Shown one piece after another: positions 9,072-18,650 of a DNA stretch of 64,000 nucleotides. Every line of letters starts with the position of its first letter. The stretch's first letter is position 1. A model generated the notes under the pieces. The model did no database searches. It was not told the DNA's origin and saw only the letters and a program-made list of their open reading frames with translations. The translations under genes were made by a program, and so were the position numbers. The DNA is from Bacillaceae bacterium S4-13-56 (GTDB lineage: Bacteria > Bacillota > Bacilli > Bacillales > JAWJLM01): assembly GCA_040191315.1 (NCBI GenBank), contig JAWJLM010000011.1, forward strand, positions 32,418 through 96,417. Reading direction: 5' to 3'.

Positions 9072-9743
9072 CTAAACTAATTTAGACTTAACTATGTTCA
9101 AAATCTCGTCTTTCACCTCTTCTATCGATTTTGAGGTCGTATCCACCTCGACTGCATCTTCAGCTTTTGTTAAAGGAGCAATCTTCCTTTGAGAGTCAAA
9201 ACGGTCCCTTTCCCTTATCTCTTTTTGAATTATCTCTAGGTTTACTTGATAACCTTTTTGAATATCTTCTTTATATCTTCGTTCTGCCCTCTCCTCAACT
9301 GAAGCTATTAAAAAGATTTTTACCTCTGCATTAGGAATAACATGGGTCCCAATATCTCTTCCATCCATAACTACTCCACGTTTTTCCGCTAGTGCTTTTT
9401 GTCTCTTTACCATTTCTTTTCTGACGTTTTCATGTTGTGCTACGATCGAGACTGAATTCGATATGGTCGGGTTTCGTATTTCCTCAGAAACATCCGTTCC
9501 ATCCACAAAAACTAATTGGTTATTTTCCCCATGTACTAGTTCTATTGTCGTATTTTTTAATACATCAGTAAGTTTTTTTTCATCCTCTAAATCTACTTTT
9601 TCATCCATTGCTTTTTTTGTTAAGGCACGATACATAGCTCCTGTATCAATGTATGTATAATGAAGTTCTCTAGCAAGTAGTTTTGCTACTGTGCTTTTTC
9701 CCGCAGCAGCAGGACCATCAATGGCAATGGCTATTTTTTTCAT
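9072..9743 (-). CDS. cmk: Cytidylate kinase
   Basis: Phosphorylates CMP and dCMP with ATP. P-loop GPAAAGKST at about residues 9-17, the conserved [12 protein letters not shown] segment at about 30-41, DGRDIGT near 127-133, and an arginine-rich LID region (RAERRYKED). 223 aa, normal length. Heads the plsC-ypfD run. Confidence 0.96.
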   Translation of the reverse strand: MKKIAIAIDGPAAAGKSTVAKLLARELHYTYIDTGAMYRALTKKAMDEKVDLEDEKKLTDVLKNTTIELVHGENNQLVFVDGTDVSEEIRNPTISNSVSIVAQHENVRKEMVKRQKALAEKRGVVMDGRDIGTHVIPNAEVKIFLIASVEERAERRYKEDIQKGYQVNLEIIQKEIRERDRFDSQRKIAPLTKAEDAVEVDTTSKSIEEVKDEILNIVKSKLV

Positions 9744-9768
9744 GCAGTTTATCCTCCTAATAAAGCAA

Positions 9769-9987
9769 TTACTCTAGTTTGCCTTTTAAGAATATCATAC
9801 CTTGTACGTCATTGACTAACGGATCCGTAAAAACACCATGATATTTCATGTATGGCTGAAATCGTAGTAAGGCGTTTGAATGTGTATGTAAATATTGAAC
9901 TGTTACTAAACTTATTCCCAAAAGAAAGACTATGATAATAAGAAGTTGTTCAAACTTCTTAAGAAATTTATTTTTTTGTCTTCTCAT
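9769..9987 (-). CDS. ypfB: YpfB-like small membrane protein (DUF5359 type)
   Basis: 72 residues with a basic N-terminus ([14 protein letters not shown]) and one transmembrane helix at about residues 14-31, followed by an exported or extracytoplasmic segment of about 40 residues. Position between the PilZ gene and cmk matches ypfB of B. subtilis. Function unknown. Confidence 0.7.
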   Translation of the reverse strand: MRRQKNKFLKKFEQLLIIIVFLLGISLVTVQYLHTHSNALLRFQPYMKYHGVFTDPLVNDVQGMIFLKGKLE

Positions 9988-10044
9988 GTTGATTACCCCT
10001 TACCTAGAGTCATTTTACACAATATTGTCTCCAGATAAATGGAA

Positions 10045-10716
10045 TCAATTCTTTTTTATTCTTCTATTTCGTAAAGCTAATTGCCTTTCAAAACAAAATC
10101 GAACAATAGTCTGCTGATCACTTTCTTTAATATCCATGAATTGCAGAGATGCTTTATCCCTTTGAATTCCTCCTCCAAAGACTATACGAACAATCCGAGA
10201 AGTAGTCTGTATATACTTGATATCGCCGTTATTTAAAGGAATAACAAACCACACCTCTATTTCCATGCCCGTTTTTAAATTATGGTCTGTTGGGAGAATA
10301 ATCGCCGATCCTCCCCCACTTATATCAGAAGTAACCGTGGTAAAAGATAAAAAGCGCTTTAATGGGTCATGAACCGCGGCATCCACAGCAGTTTCAATTC
10401 TCACATATTCTCTTCTTTGAATTCGTAACAGTTTATCATTTCCTGGATAACTTAACAATAAAACAGGGATCGTTAGTTTTTTTCTTCCTCTCACTTCTGA
10501 AGGAAACATGTAAATTGAATCATCCTTACCAACAAAGGATACTTTACATTCAGTTCCTTCTAAAAAAAATCCTGTTCGTCCTGTTCTTTCATTTACAGGA
10601 TAATCAATAAACAATTGATAGTTGTTCATTTCAACTAACTTACATCTATATCTTTCCACTTCGTCCTGATTTGAGGAACTTAGTTCAATTAATAAAGGTG
10701 TCCCTATTTTAATCAC
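10045..10716 (-). CDS. motI: c-di-GMP-binding PilZ flagellar brake protein (YpfA/MotI)
   Basis: Two-domain YcgR-like protein. An N-terminal YcgR-N beta domain (about residues 1-95) is followed by a PilZ domain with both c-di-GMP signature elements: the arginine cluster QRREYVRIE and the DISGGGSAI motif. In B. subtilis MotI binds c-di-GMP and acts on the flagellar stator. A GTG at 10716 with AGAGGG upstream gives MIKIG, like the family N-terminus; an ATG at 10734 has no good SD. 223 aa. Immediately upstream of ypfB on the same strand. Confidence 0.88.
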   Translation of the reverse strand: MIKIGTPLLIELSSSNQDEVERYRCKLVEMNNYQLFIDYPVNERTGRTGFFLEGTECKVSFVGKDDSIYMFPSEVRGRKKLTIPVLLLSYPGNDKLLRIQRREYVRIETAVDAAVHDPLKRFLSFTTVTSDISGGGSAIILPTDHNLKTGMEIEVWFVIPLNNGDIKYIQTTSRIVRIVFGGGIQRDKASLQFMDIKESDQQTIVRFCFERQLALRNRRIKKN

Positions 10717-10762
10717 CTTGAAACCCTCTTCCATTGAAATCTTTATCTTTATTATCCCATGA

Positions 10763-10797
10763 AAATAATAAAAGGGAAAGGTATAAACCCTTCCCTA
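10763..10797 (-). terminator. Terminator after ypeB
   Basis: GGGAAGGG/CCTTTCCC stem on the minus strand followed by TTTTATTATTTT; it overlaps the ypeB stop codon. Confidence 0.75.
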
Positions 10798-12135
10798 TAA
10801 GGCAGATAAATCTGCCTCAACTTGCTCCATTTTTTCAACCATTTCTTCCATACCATTGTTCGCATTTACAAAAACACGATATGTGTCATTACCAAGAATA
10901 CCTAAAAACTCATAACAAAGGACTTCTTTCCCTAAGTCATTATTAATTACTGCTAGTGATTCTTCTTGAATTTTCACATTTGAATTTACCTTATCGCGGG
11001 CTTCTTCTGATGAAATAATATCTTCTGTATTGATCTCTCTCTTTTGATAATTCATAAGGAAATCTCTTGCAGAAATACCAATTACCTCTCCATCATCTAA
11101 TGCGACTTTTATCTGTACAGAATCAGGATAAATTTTGACATCATCCTGTTTTCCAATTAACTGATAAACTCCTGTATTTCCATATTGACTACTTTGGAAA
11201 ATCTCTAGTTCCTCTGGATATTCAAATTGATCTACAAATTCTTTCGCTTTTTCTCCACCGTCATAAAGACTAAGTTTTGGTTCGGAGATCTCCCTATTAA
11301 TGATTAGTGATAATACGTGACCGCCTTTTTTGGACAAATCCATATAGCCATGGCGATCATCTATATCATACGAAATACTGTACATTGGAATATCTGCTCC
11401 CTCACCACTTTCTGAAATATCCATTTCCATTTCAACAGTGAATAGTTCTTTAGCTTTTTTAAGTGCCTCTTCCTCGGTTATTTCACTGCCAGTAATATAT
11501 TTATATTCATGATTATCACTACTAACACTTGTAAAAGTTGGACCATAATTTCCTTCCGTATAACCTTTTACATTTTTCTCTACTGTTTTGAATCCATCAA
11601 TAATTGTATTATCCGCTTTTTCATCTTGGGTGGCTAAAGCTAATTGAACATCCATCCACCGTAGATCATTCTTAATAACCATCGCTTGAACTTTTCTCAT
11701 TTCATTTTTTATTTCTCCAGATTGTTCATACAACGTTTTTAATGTTTCTGTCTCCTCATCGGTTAATGGCTCTTTCTCTAAATTCCTTATTGCTGCTCGA
11801 TAACTAAATTCACCGATACTAGCTAAAAACTCCTCTGTTTCATTAAAAGGTATTAGCGTTAATGGCAGTTGACCAACGTCAGCATGAGCTTCGGATGTTA
11901 AGCGCCAAACTTCCGCAAGCTGTGGAGACAACTGAGAGTCTGAATTCATAGCTAATGTTGTTCCAATTTTATCGTGCAGTAAATCCAAGTGATAAGATAA
12001 ATCATGAAATGCACGTTGATATGTGTTTTCCGCCTGTATGAGAATTGCGTTCTTTTCTTGGTGTTCCTGATACCCCCAGAACGCACTTCCCATAATTCCA
12101 ACCGCTAGGACACCAATAGTAATTCCTCGAATCAT
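10795..12135 (-). CDS. ypeB: Germination protein YpeB
   Basis: Spore protein required for stability and localisation of the cortex-lytic enzyme SleB. An N-terminal transmembrane segment (residues 4-22) is followed by a long helical domain and C-terminal PepSY-like repeats (about 210-440), the usual YpeB architecture; 446 aa. AAGGAGG precedes the ATG. It follows sleB by 21 bp; the sleB-ypeB pair is expressed in the forespore under sigma G in B. subtilis. Confidence 0.95.
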   Translation of the reverse strand: MIRGITIGVLAVGIMGSAFWGYQEHQEKNAILIQAENTYQRAFHDLSYHLDLLHDKIGTTLAMNSDSQLSPQLAEVWRLTSEAHADVGQLPLTLIPFNETEEFLASIGEFSYRAAIRNLEKEPLTDEETETLKTLYEQSGEIKNEMRKVQAMVIKNDLRWMDVQLALATQDEKADNTIIDGFKTVEKNVKGYTEGNYGPTFTSVSSDNHEYKYITGSEITEEEALKKAKELFTVEMEMDISESGEGADIPMYSISYDIDDRHGYMDLSKKGGHVLSLIINREISEPKLSLYDGGEKAKEFVDQFEYPEELEIFQSSQYGNTGVYQLIGKQDDVKIYPDSVQIKVALDDGEVIGISARDFLMNYQKREINTEDIISSEEARDKVNSNVKIQEESLAVINNDLGKEVLCYEFLGILGNDTYRVFVNANNGMEEMVEKMEQVEADLSAL

Positions 12136-12156
12136 TTTATTTCCTCCTTCCTATGA

Positions 12157-12999
12157 TTATTTACAGAAAATATGCTTTCCGATCCTTTTTATTTGTGGAC
12201 GTCCCCAAATCCAAGTAGATGTTGCTGTGTTTGGATTAAAATAATATAGGGCATTCCCCGATGGATCCCATCCATTAATAGCATCTAATACAGCCTTTTT
12301 TGATTCTTCATTAGGTGTTAACCAAATTTGACCATCCGCAACTGCAGTAAATGCACGGGGTTCAAAGATTACTCCTGATACTGTATTAGGAAATGTGGGA
12401 CTCTCCACACGGTTCAGGATTACTGCAGCAACAGCAACTTTTCCTATATATGGCTCTCCTCTTGCTTCTCCATGTACTGCTTGGGCCATAATGTTGATAT
12501 CGTTTTGGGAATATCCGCTTGGTACATTTACAGCCGTGGGATTAGCACTCCCAGTATTCTGATTGTTCTTGTTTTGGTTTCCTTGAGTACTTTGGTTTGT
12601 ATTCTGCTTCACCTGATTTTTCGGATTTACTCCACCGTAATAGGTAAAATTATTTCCTTTAGCTATTTGGTCTTTTACGAACGCTTTGTCATACTTAGAC
12701 GCACGAACCAGCTTATCTTTTGACTGTTGTCCTAGCAAACCATCAATATCTAAGCCAAATTCATATTGAAAGTTACGTAGTGCCCAATAGGTCCCCCATC
12801 CGAAAACCCCATCGATTTTTCCATTATAAAACCCTAAGTATTGTAAACGAGCTTGTAATTCTATTACATCATCTCCAACGGCCCCTCTTTGAACGATCTG
12901 ATTCGAAAATGCTGAGACATTTTTTATTTGATCGACTGTAGGGACTGTAACCGTTATTAATGAAAGACAAATAATAAATAGTACCCTAAGAAATCTCAT
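12157..12999 (-). CDS. sleB: Spore cortex-lytic enzyme SleB
   Basis: Lytic transglycosylase that degrades muramic-delta-lactam-containing cortex during germination. Signal peptide at residues 1-31, a peptidoglycan-binding domain at about 36-100 (GDDVIELQARLQYLGFYNG), a low-complexity Asn/Gln/Thr linker at about 130-155, then the SleB/CwlJ hydrolase domain with the catalytic glutamate in HGEARGEP. 280 aa. The ATG at 12999 is favoured over the GTG just before it because AGGAGG lies 7 bp upstream. Confidence 0.95.
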   Translation of the reverse strand: MRFLRVLFIICLSLITVTVPTVDQIKNVSAFSNQIVQRGAVGDDVIELQARLQYLGFYNGKIDGVFGWGTYWALRNFQYEFGLDIDGLLGQQSKDKLVRASKYDKAFVKDQIAKGNNFTYYGGVNPKNQVKQNTNQSTQGNQNKNNQNTGSANPTAVNVPSGYSQNDINIMAQAVHGEARGEPYIGKVAVAAVILNRVESPTFPNTVSGVIFEPRAFTAVADGQIWLTPNEESKKAVLDAINGWDPSGNALYYFNPNTATSTWIWGRPQIKRIGKHIFCK

Positions 13000-13096
13000 C
13001 ACTTGACCTCCTACTTCTTAGTCTCGATTCCTAGTTATTTTTTGAAGGATTAGTCTTTTTATGCACAGGTTTCACAAGAAGATATATTACTCCAAT

Positions 13097-13135
13097 AAAA
13101 AGGAACTCTTTGAAATAATAAAGAGTTCCTTTTCA
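13097..13135 (-). terminator. Terminator after prsW
   Basis: Perfect arms AAAAGGAACTCTT and AAGAGTTCCTTTT around a 10-base AT loop, touching the prsW stop codon. Confidence 0.85.
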
Positions 13136-13840
13136 TTGGGTTTCAGATTGTTGTGTTGGAATATTAGGCTGTAGTATATTGGAGCTGTTAGCAATTTTTA
13201 CTTTTCTCAAAGCTATCCACCAAAGATAGATCATAAAAGGAGTAAGAGCAAGCATCCAATTTTCTTTTATTATTTCTAAAACTAAGTCGTAGGAGCCATG
13301 TAAAATTACCGGGATAAGCAACGAGTAACCAATCCATTTTCTAGCTGATTGTTGACTCATAAATTTAGCTTTTCCCATGTAAAAACCAAGAATCACACCC
13401 AGGAGTGCATGGGAAGATACTGGAAATATTGCTCTTCCAATGGCAAAGTTAACTCCATTCGCCAGGAGATACAGCAAGTTTTCAACTGTAGCAAATCCAA
13501 GGCTGATAGCAACTCCATAAACAATCCCATCATACGGCTTGTCAAAGGATGTATGCTTATAAACTGTATACAAAAAAATAAACCACTTAAAAAACTCTTC
13601 TAGTAATCCTGACAGCACAAATGAAGAAAAAAAAGGACTTTGGCCAATGTTTTCAACTTTAAACACATATTGAATGAACATAATAGGAAATACAAGAAGA
13701 GCACCAAAAATAAAGCAACGCAATACAAATCCAATTGGTTCCGAAGAAAGGCGCTCCTTTAAATAAAAAAATGATAAAAGAGCAAAACCAGGAGCAATAG
13801 AAACTGCTAATAAAGTAAACATTTTACTCACTCTTTTCAT
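13133..13840 (-). CDS. prsW: Intramembrane metalloprotease PrsW
   Basis: Polytopic CPBP-related protease that in B. subtilis makes the first cut in anti-sigma factor RsiW. The EExxK motif is visible as LLEEFFKWF, followed by a conserved histidine (SSHALLGVILG) and HGSYD near the C-terminus; about seven transmembrane helices. The ATG at 13840 has an AGGTG SD; a second ATG at 13822 would give the shorter MFTLLAVSIAPG N-terminus found in B. subtilis, and I cannot decide between them. Monocistronic, with its own terminator. Confidence 0.9.
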   Translation of the reverse strand: MKRVSKMFTLLAVSIAPGFALLSFFYLKERLSSEPIGFVLRCFIFGALLVFPIMFIQYVFKVENIGQSPFFSSFVLSGLLEEFFKWFIFLYTVYKHTSFDKPYDGIVYGVAISLGFATVENLLYLLANGVNFAIGRAIFPVSSHALLGVILGFYMGKAKFMSQQSARKWIGYSLLIPVILHGSYDLVLEIIKENWMLALTPFMIYLWWIALRKVKIANSSNILQPNIPTQQSETQ

Positions 13841-13889
13841 TAAACACCTATGACTATGTTATCATTATCAGCATCATAAGAAAATAACA

Positions 13890-13920
13890 AATCCACCAAG
13901 CCTTTGCGGCAGGTGGAAGA
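13890..13920 (-). terminator. Terminator after ansA
   Basis: CCACC...GGTGG stem with an inner GCC/GGC pair; the minus strand continues into an AT-rich tail (ATTTGTTATTTTC). Confidence 0.65.
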
Positions 13921-13926
13921 TTTTGT

Positions 13927-14892
13927 TTAGAATGCTATATTTTCTTTACCAGCTGCCATAGCTACAGCCAATTTGATCCTAGCTTTCTTACAATCATCGT
14001 CATCCCCTAAAATGACTCCATTTTTATATAGGTCATAGGCGCTTCCTAAATAATCATACGTTGTATATACAGCCCCCTCTTCTGAGGAAGTAGTAATCAC
14101 AACTTTTATCCCTTGGTTAACGGCTTTAATAATTTCATCCATCATGTCAGGCGCAACTTGACCTCGTCCCACTCCTTCGATAATAAGACCGTCCACTTTG
14201 CTTTCTCTTGCTGTTCGAATAAATTTCCCATCTGCATTCAAATAGCATTTCACAATATCAACTGTAGGAAGTGTTTTTACTCCTTTAATGTCATAGGTTT
14301 CTCGTTTTATTGGTTTCTGATAAACATGCACGACGTCGTTATCAACGATCCCAATGTAACCATATCCAAAAACATTAAAGCCTTGAATATTTGAAGCGTG
14401 CTCTTTTTTGACATACTTTGCTGGAAATATTCTTTCATTGAATACGACAACGGTTCCTACTTCCCTAAGATCTGGTTCACAGGCAGCATAAATTGCGTGC
14501 CTAATATTTATAAAAGCATCACTTCCAATGTCGGAAGGAGATCTTTGTGAACCTGTTACAACTACTGTTCTTTGGTCCAGTACAGTCAAATCTAAGAAAT
14601 AAGCTGATTCCTCCAGCGAATCTGTCCCATGGGTTACTACTATACCTTCAATGGAAGGATCAAGGTAATATTCATCAATTCTCGATTTTAAATAAAGTAA
14701 ATCCTCTAATGTTATGTGCATACTAGCTTTTTGAAAAACAGACTCGATTATTATCTCTATATCTGATGGTAATTCACATAGTGAAGCTAATTCATCACCT
14801 GTAAGAGCACCAGAAGCTAATTTCCCAGATTCTTTTCTCGGTGCACTTGCAATAGTTCCTCCAGTTGTTAGTAACACAACTTTTTTCTTCAT
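13927..14892 (-). CDS. ansA: L-asparaginase
   Basis: Hydrolyses asparagine to aspartate and ammonia. Both catalytic triads are visible: TTGGTIAS at about residues 9-16 with the nucleophilic threonine, and VVTHGTDSLEE near 84-94. 321 aa, typical of type I/II bacterial asparaginases, with no signal peptide, so cytosolic. It follows ypdA by 10 bp and is probably cotranscribed with it; this pairing differs from the ansAB operon of B. subtilis. Confidence 0.92.
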   Translation of the reverse strand: MKKKVVLLTTGGTIASAPRKESGKLASGALTGDELASLCELPSDIEIIIESVFQKASMHITLEDLLYLKSRIDEYYLDPSIEGIVVTHGTDSLEESAYFLDLTVLDQRTVVVTGSQRSPSDIGSDAFINIRHAIYAACEPDLREVGTVVVFNERIFPAKYVKKEHASNIQGFNVFGYGYIGIVDNDVVHVYQKPIKRETYDIKGVKTLPTVDIVKCYLNADGKFIRTARESKVDGLIIEGVGRGQVAPDMMDEIIKAVNQGIKVVITTSSEEGAVYTTYDYLGSAYDLYKNGVILGDDDDCKKARIKLAVAMAAGKENIAF

Positions 14893-14902
14893 AATTTATC
14901 CT

Positions 14903-15889
14903 CTATTCCATCTCAGTTATTATGTGGTTCGCAATGAGTTCCCCATGGAATCGACCATTTTCTATAAAAATCTTATTGTTGTTAAACCCTGCTGCTATGA
15001 CTCCCGCAATATATAATCCCTTTACATTGCTCTCCATTGTCTGTTCATTGAAAAACGGTTTGCCTGTTTTTGAATCTATTAGTAGCCCGGAACTTTTTAA
15101 AAACTGCTGATTAGGCTGATATCCAGTCATAGCAAAAACAAAATCATTATCTATTGCAAATTCTTTTCCAGCTTTTTCATAAAAGACTTGATCACCCGTG
15201 ATTTTTAAAACATTTGCATTGAATTCCATAGTAATCTTATCATTTCGAACCAAGGAGTCAAAATCAGGCAGAACCCACGGTTTAATACTTTCTGAATAAC
15301 GACTTCCTCTATATAAAACAGTCACCTCAGCTCCTGCTTTAACAAGTTCCAGCGTAGCATCTACTGCTGAATTTTTACCGCCAATCACAACTACCTTTTG
15401 ACCAAAATAAGGATGTGCTTCTTTAAAATAATGAGATACTTTCGCCAATTCTTCTCCGGGAACCATAAGTTGATTTGGTTGATCATAATAACCTGTGGCA
15501 AGAATCACTTTATCACAAATATATTTTTTCTTCTTCGTTTCGTTTTGAATAGTCCGTACATGAAAAGAATCCCCGTCTTTTTGAACTTCCAGCACTTGTT
15601 CATAGGTTTGAATTCTTAATTGGCTTCTTTTAGCAACCATCCGATAGTACACTAACGCTTGATTACGAAGAGGCTTGGAATGCTCCGTAACAAAAGGAAA
15701 CCCACCAATTTCTAACTTTTCACTTGTGCTAAAAAAAGTCTGGTGAGTTGGAAATCGATAAATAGTGTGGACAATATTTTCTTTTTCAATAATTAAAGGA
15801 TCTATTCCTCTTTTTTTAAGTTCAAGGGCGGCTGAAAGACCACACGGACCCGAGCCGACGATAATCACCTTTTCTTTCAATTCCTCCAT
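14903..15889 (-). CDS. ypdA: Bacillithiol disulfide reductase-type flavoprotein YpdA
   Basis: FAD/NADPH-dependent oxidoreductase that in Bacilli reduces bacillithiol disulfide. FAD-binding GSGPCGLSAALELKKRG near residues 12-28, NADPH-binding VVIGGKNSAVDATLEL near the middle, and the C-terminal ATG/GD-type FAD contact (AMTGYQPN, GLYIAGVIAAG). 328 aa, family-typical. AAGGATT precedes the ATG. Upstream member of the ypdA-ansA pair. Confidence 0.92.
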   Translation of the reverse strand: MEELKEKVIIVGSGPCGLSAALELKKRGIDPLIIEKENIVHTIYRFPTHQTFFSTSEKLEIGGFPFVTEHSKPLRNQALVYYRMVAKRSQLRIQTYEQVLEVQKDGDSFHVRTIQNETKKKKYICDKVILATGYYDQPNQLMVPGEELAKVSHYFKEAHPYFGQKVVVIGGKNSAVDATLELVKAGAEVTVLYRGSRYSESIKPWVLPDFDSLVRNDKITMEFNANVLKITGDQVFYEKAGKEFAIDNDFVFAMTGYQPNQQFLKSSGLLIDSKTGKPFFNEQTMESNVKGLYIAGVIAAGFNNNKIFIENGRFHGELIANHIITEME

Positions 15890-15965
15890 ATTTAATCCTT
15901 CTTCCTATCTCCCTAAAAAAATCGGCTTCACTTACCAATATGGCAAAGGCCTTCGTTGCCCTGAT

Positions 15966-16127
15966 TCAAATATGCTCAGCAAAATTCGTCTTATCGTTAA
16001 AGGGATTCTTGAAAGCGTATTTTGCTTTCTTAGGAGCCCTTATACTCTGAGTGCAAGTCCTAATAGCAAAAGCCTATTTTCCCTGTACTATCAAACTACT
16101 GTAGTTACAAATTGCTGAAAGTATAAC
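15966..16127 (+). repeat. Dispersed repeat family C, copy 1
   Basis: About 160 bp related to copies at 17.8, 49.3 and 52.7 kb. Shared landmarks are CTTATCGTTAAAGGGATTC, TTGAAAGCGTATTTT, CTTATACTCT, TGTACTATCAA and a GTATAAC-like end. It fills most of the 290-bp ypdA-gudB gap; no gene is seen there. Confidence 0.75.
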
Positions 16128-16161
16128 TAAAAAATCTCCTACCAAGACTATGATAGGAGAT
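16128..16161 (-). terminator. Terminator after gudB
   Basis: Perfect 8-bp arms ATCTCCTA and TAGGAGAT; the minus strand runs into TTTTTTAG. Confidence 0.85.
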
Positions 16162-16179
16162 CTAATTGGAAAATTCAAC

Positions 16180-17460
16180 TTAAATCCATCCTCTAAATCT
16201 AGAGGCTTCTGCCATTTTTCTAACACCAACCATGTAGGCTGCTAGACGCATATTAACTCGTCGAGTTTCCGCTGTATTGTAAACTGTATTAAATGCTTTA
16301 ATCATAGCTTTATACAGCTTTTCTTCTACTTCTTCTTCTGTCCAATAATATCCTTGATTATTTTGAACCCATTCAAAATAAGAAACTGTAACCCCACCCG
16401 CAGAAGCTAAAACATCAGGTACTAATAAAATTCCCCGTTCTGACAAGATTCGGGTTGCTTCCAATGTGGTCGGTCCATTGGCTGCCTCCACTACAATTGT
16501 AGCTCGAATATTATGAGCGTTTTCTTCAGTAATTTGATTTTCTATGGCGGCTGGAACCAAAATATCACAGTCAAGCTCTAATAACTCTTTATTAGTAATC
16601 GTGTTTTTGAAAAGCTTAGTTACCGTTCCAAAACTATCACGACGATCTAGTAAATAATCAATATCTAATCCATCTGGATCATGTAACGCGCCATAGGCAT
16701 CAGAAATACCAATGACCTTAGCTCCCGCATCATGCATAAATTTTGCCAGAAAACTACCTGCATTTCCAAACCCTTGAATAACTACTCGTGCACCAATTAA
16801 ATCAATTCCCTTTTTCTTGGCCGATTCTTCAATACATATTGTTACACCTTTAGCAGTCGCAGATTCACGCCCATGGGAACCCCCCAACACTAATGGCTTT
16901 CCGGTAATAAATCCTGGACTATTAAATTCATCAATACGGCTATACTCATCCATCATCCAAGCCATAATTTGAGAGTTAGTAAACACATCTGGAGCAGGAA
17001 TATCCTTTGTTGGGCCAACAATTTGACTAATTGCTCTAACATAGCCTCTACTTAAAGACTCTAGCTCTCTAAATGACATTTCCCGTGGGTCACAAATAAT
17101 ACCACCCTTGCCCCCGCCATAAGGTAGGTCAACAATTCCTGCTTTTAAACTCATCCAAATAGATAAAGCTTTAACTTCATTTTCCGTTACATTAGGATGG
17201 AAACGAACCCCACCCTTTGTTGGTCCTACAGCATCATTATGCTGAGCCCTGAAACCAGTAAAGATTTTTACATTTCCATCATCCATCCGGATTGGGATTC
17301 GAACAGTCATCATTCGAATCGGCTCTTTTAACAATTCATAAACTTCATCTGGGTACCCTAACTTTTCAAGTGCGTTTTTTACGACAGTCTGTGTTGACTT
17401 AAGAACATTCAACTGATCATTTTTTTCATTCGCAGTGTCTGATGTTTTATCGGCTGCCAT
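16180..17460 (-). CDS. gudB: NAD-dependent glutamate dehydrogenase
   Basis: Deaminates glutamate to 2-oxoglutarate and ammonium. Conserved K-rich substrate pocket (GPTKGGVRFH, LPYGGGKGG), catalytic Asp in DIPAPDVFTN and Rossmann motif VIQGFGNAGS. 426 aa. It aligns closely with B. subtilis GudB from memory and lacks the 9-bp duplication that makes that allele cryptic in laboratory strain 168. The ATG at 17460 (MAADK) has GGGAGG upstream and is preferred over the frame start at 17475. A cre-like site lies about 115 bp upstream. Confidence 0.96.
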   Translation of the reverse strand: MAADKTSDTANEKNDQLNVLKSTQTVVKNALEKLGYPDEVYELLKEPIRMMTVRIPIRMDDGNVKIFTGFRAQHNDAVGPTKGGVRFHPNVTENEVKALSIWMSLKAGIVDLPYGGGKGGIICDPREMSFRELESLSRGYVRAISQIVGPTKDIPAPDVFTNSQIMAWMMDEYSRIDEFNSPGFITGKPLVLGGSHGRESATAKGVTICIEESAKKKGIDLIGARVVIQGFGNAGSFLAKFMHDAGAKVIGISDAYGALHDPDGLDIDYLLDRRDSFGTVTKLFKNTITNKELLELDCDILVPAAIENQITEENAHNIRATIVVEAANGPTTLEATRILSERGILLVPDVLASAGGVTVSYFEWVQNNQGYYWTEEEVEEKLYKAMIKAFNTVYNTAETRRVNMRLAAYMVGVRKMAEASRFRGWI

Positions 17461-17572
17461 GAACTTACCTCCCAAGAAATTGCCTTCTCTTTATATCTAC
17501 GCTTACTTTCAGAGAATAGTATACACCTTCATATTCGATATGCAAATATGAAAATATAAGTTTTTTTAAAAA

Positions 17573-17586
17573 TGAAAGCGTATTCA
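17573..17586. promoter_or_regulatory. cre-like (CcpA) site upstream of gudB
   Basis: TGAAAGCGTATTCA fits the catabolite-response consensus TGnAAnCGnTnnCA with one mismatch. It lies about 115 bp before the gudB start, upstream of a TTGCAT / TATACT promoter-like pair (minus strand, 16-bp spacer). A similar word (TGAAAGCGTATTTT) occurs inside repeat family C, so chance cannot be excluded. Confidence 0.4.
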
Positions 17587-17627
17587 ACCAAAATTTCCAT
17601 GACCATTTATATTTAGTAACTTAATAA

Positions 17628-17767
17628 GAAAAGCGCAAGCGCCTCTCGAAACAAGAAAAGCACTTGTTTCTGCGAAGTAGCTCTAATTAGCTTCCCTTTG
17701 TGCGTTTACTCGGGGCAAAAACTTTGAAGATTACTCGAGGAATTTTTTTCGCTGGAGCAAGACAAAT
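17628..17767 (+). repeat. Dispersed repeat family B, copy 1
   Basis: About 140 bp with ends AGAAAAGCGCAAGCGCC and CGCTGGAGCAAGACAAATT, shared with inverted copies at 42.3 kb and a longer element at 49.5 kb. The interior (AAGCACTTGTTTCTGCGAAG, CCCTTTGTGCG, CGGGGCAAAAACTTTGAAG) matches the 42.3-kb copy. No ORF. Confidence 0.75.
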
Positions 17768-17780
17768 TATTTATAAATAG

Positions 17781-17926
17781 CTGATACTACTAGAAAAACT
17801 TGGCTTTATCGTTAAAGGGATTCTTGAAAGCGTATTTTACCTTCAAGAATCCCTTATACTCTGGCACGCAAAACCTAATGGCGACATGAACTATCACCCG
17901 ACTAAAGTTATATAGCTGATAGTATA
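17781..17926 (+). repeat. Dispersed repeat family C, copy 2
   Basis: About 145 bp. It has the AAAGGGATTCTTGAAAG / CTTCAAGAATCCCTT inverted repeat and ends CTGATAGTATA, which mirrors the TGATACTA at its start. Directly follows family B copy 1. Together with that copy and the cre region it accounts for the 500-bp gudB-mecB gap. Confidence 0.75.
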
Positions 17927-17959
17927 AAAAAGAAAAAGGATCCTATGAATTTGGGCCAC

Positions 17960-18544
17960 CTATATATGAAAGTGTCGAGTGATTTGTAATAAAGCATTTT
18001 CATCATATATGTGCTTCCCATATTCCTCTAATTTGAAGGACGTAATAGCACTTGGTGATGAAAATTCGGATAGTATCGCAATTAAATCCTCTCGATTATG
18101 CTCCGAAATATCATAGTCATCTAATTTCAGATAATATCCATCGTTTAAATAATAGACTTTTCCTCCAACAATTTTTAAATCTATTAAATGATAAGCAAGC
18201 TGAATTAAGTGTTCGAATTCCGAAAAATAAAAGATCATTTCACGACTTTCGTCAAGCATGACTTTCATTTCTATATATTCATCATCCTCGTAATCCATTT
18301 CCGCTTCATTCTGAGTTACTACGATAAGCATACCCTGTGCCTGTAACAAATAAACCTGAACAAGCAACATTCCTTCTAAAGGAAAATTTAATTCATCACT
18401 CGCTTCGTACATCATATCTTGAAAGAGTTCGTGAACTAAAGGCATGTCATGCCATAAATCTTCTTTTGTTAATCCTCTTTCGATTAAGTCATCAAAGGTA
18501 AGAAAAATCTTAAATTTATTGTGTGATATCCTTTCAAGCTTCAC
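17960..18544 (-). CDS. mecB: MecA-family adaptor protein (YpbH/MecB)
   Basis: Adaptor that delivers substrates to the ClpCP protease. N-terminal substrate-binding segment MKLERISHNKFKIFLTFDDL and a C-terminal ClpC-binding domain (about residues 105-190) with YLNDGYYLKLDDYD. 194 aa. Its position next to gudB corresponds to ypbH in B. subtilis rather than mecA, so mecB is the better label. Confidence 0.85.
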   Translation of the reverse strand: MKLERISHNKFKIFLTFDDLIERGLTKEDLWHDMPLVHELFQDMMYEASDELNFPLEGMLLVQVYLLQAQGMLIVVTQNEAEMDYEDDEYIEMKVMLDESREMIFYFSEFEHLIQLAYHLIDLKIVGGKVYYLNDGYYLKLDDYDISEHNREDLIAILSEFSSPSAITSFKLEEYGKHIYDENALLQITRHFHI

Positions 18545-18650
18545 TTATAATCCCCCCTCGATGCAATCCATCTTACTTAACCTTTTAAACATTATATGTA
18601 GAAGTTAAGCTATTTGGCACTTTGTTTTCTATTTTTATCTTGAATGAAAA

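Noticed and set aside
16180..17460. Cryptic gudB allele with internal duplication
   Set aside because: The region around EVKALSIWMSLKAG was read for the known 9-bp duplication; it is absent and the frame is intact.
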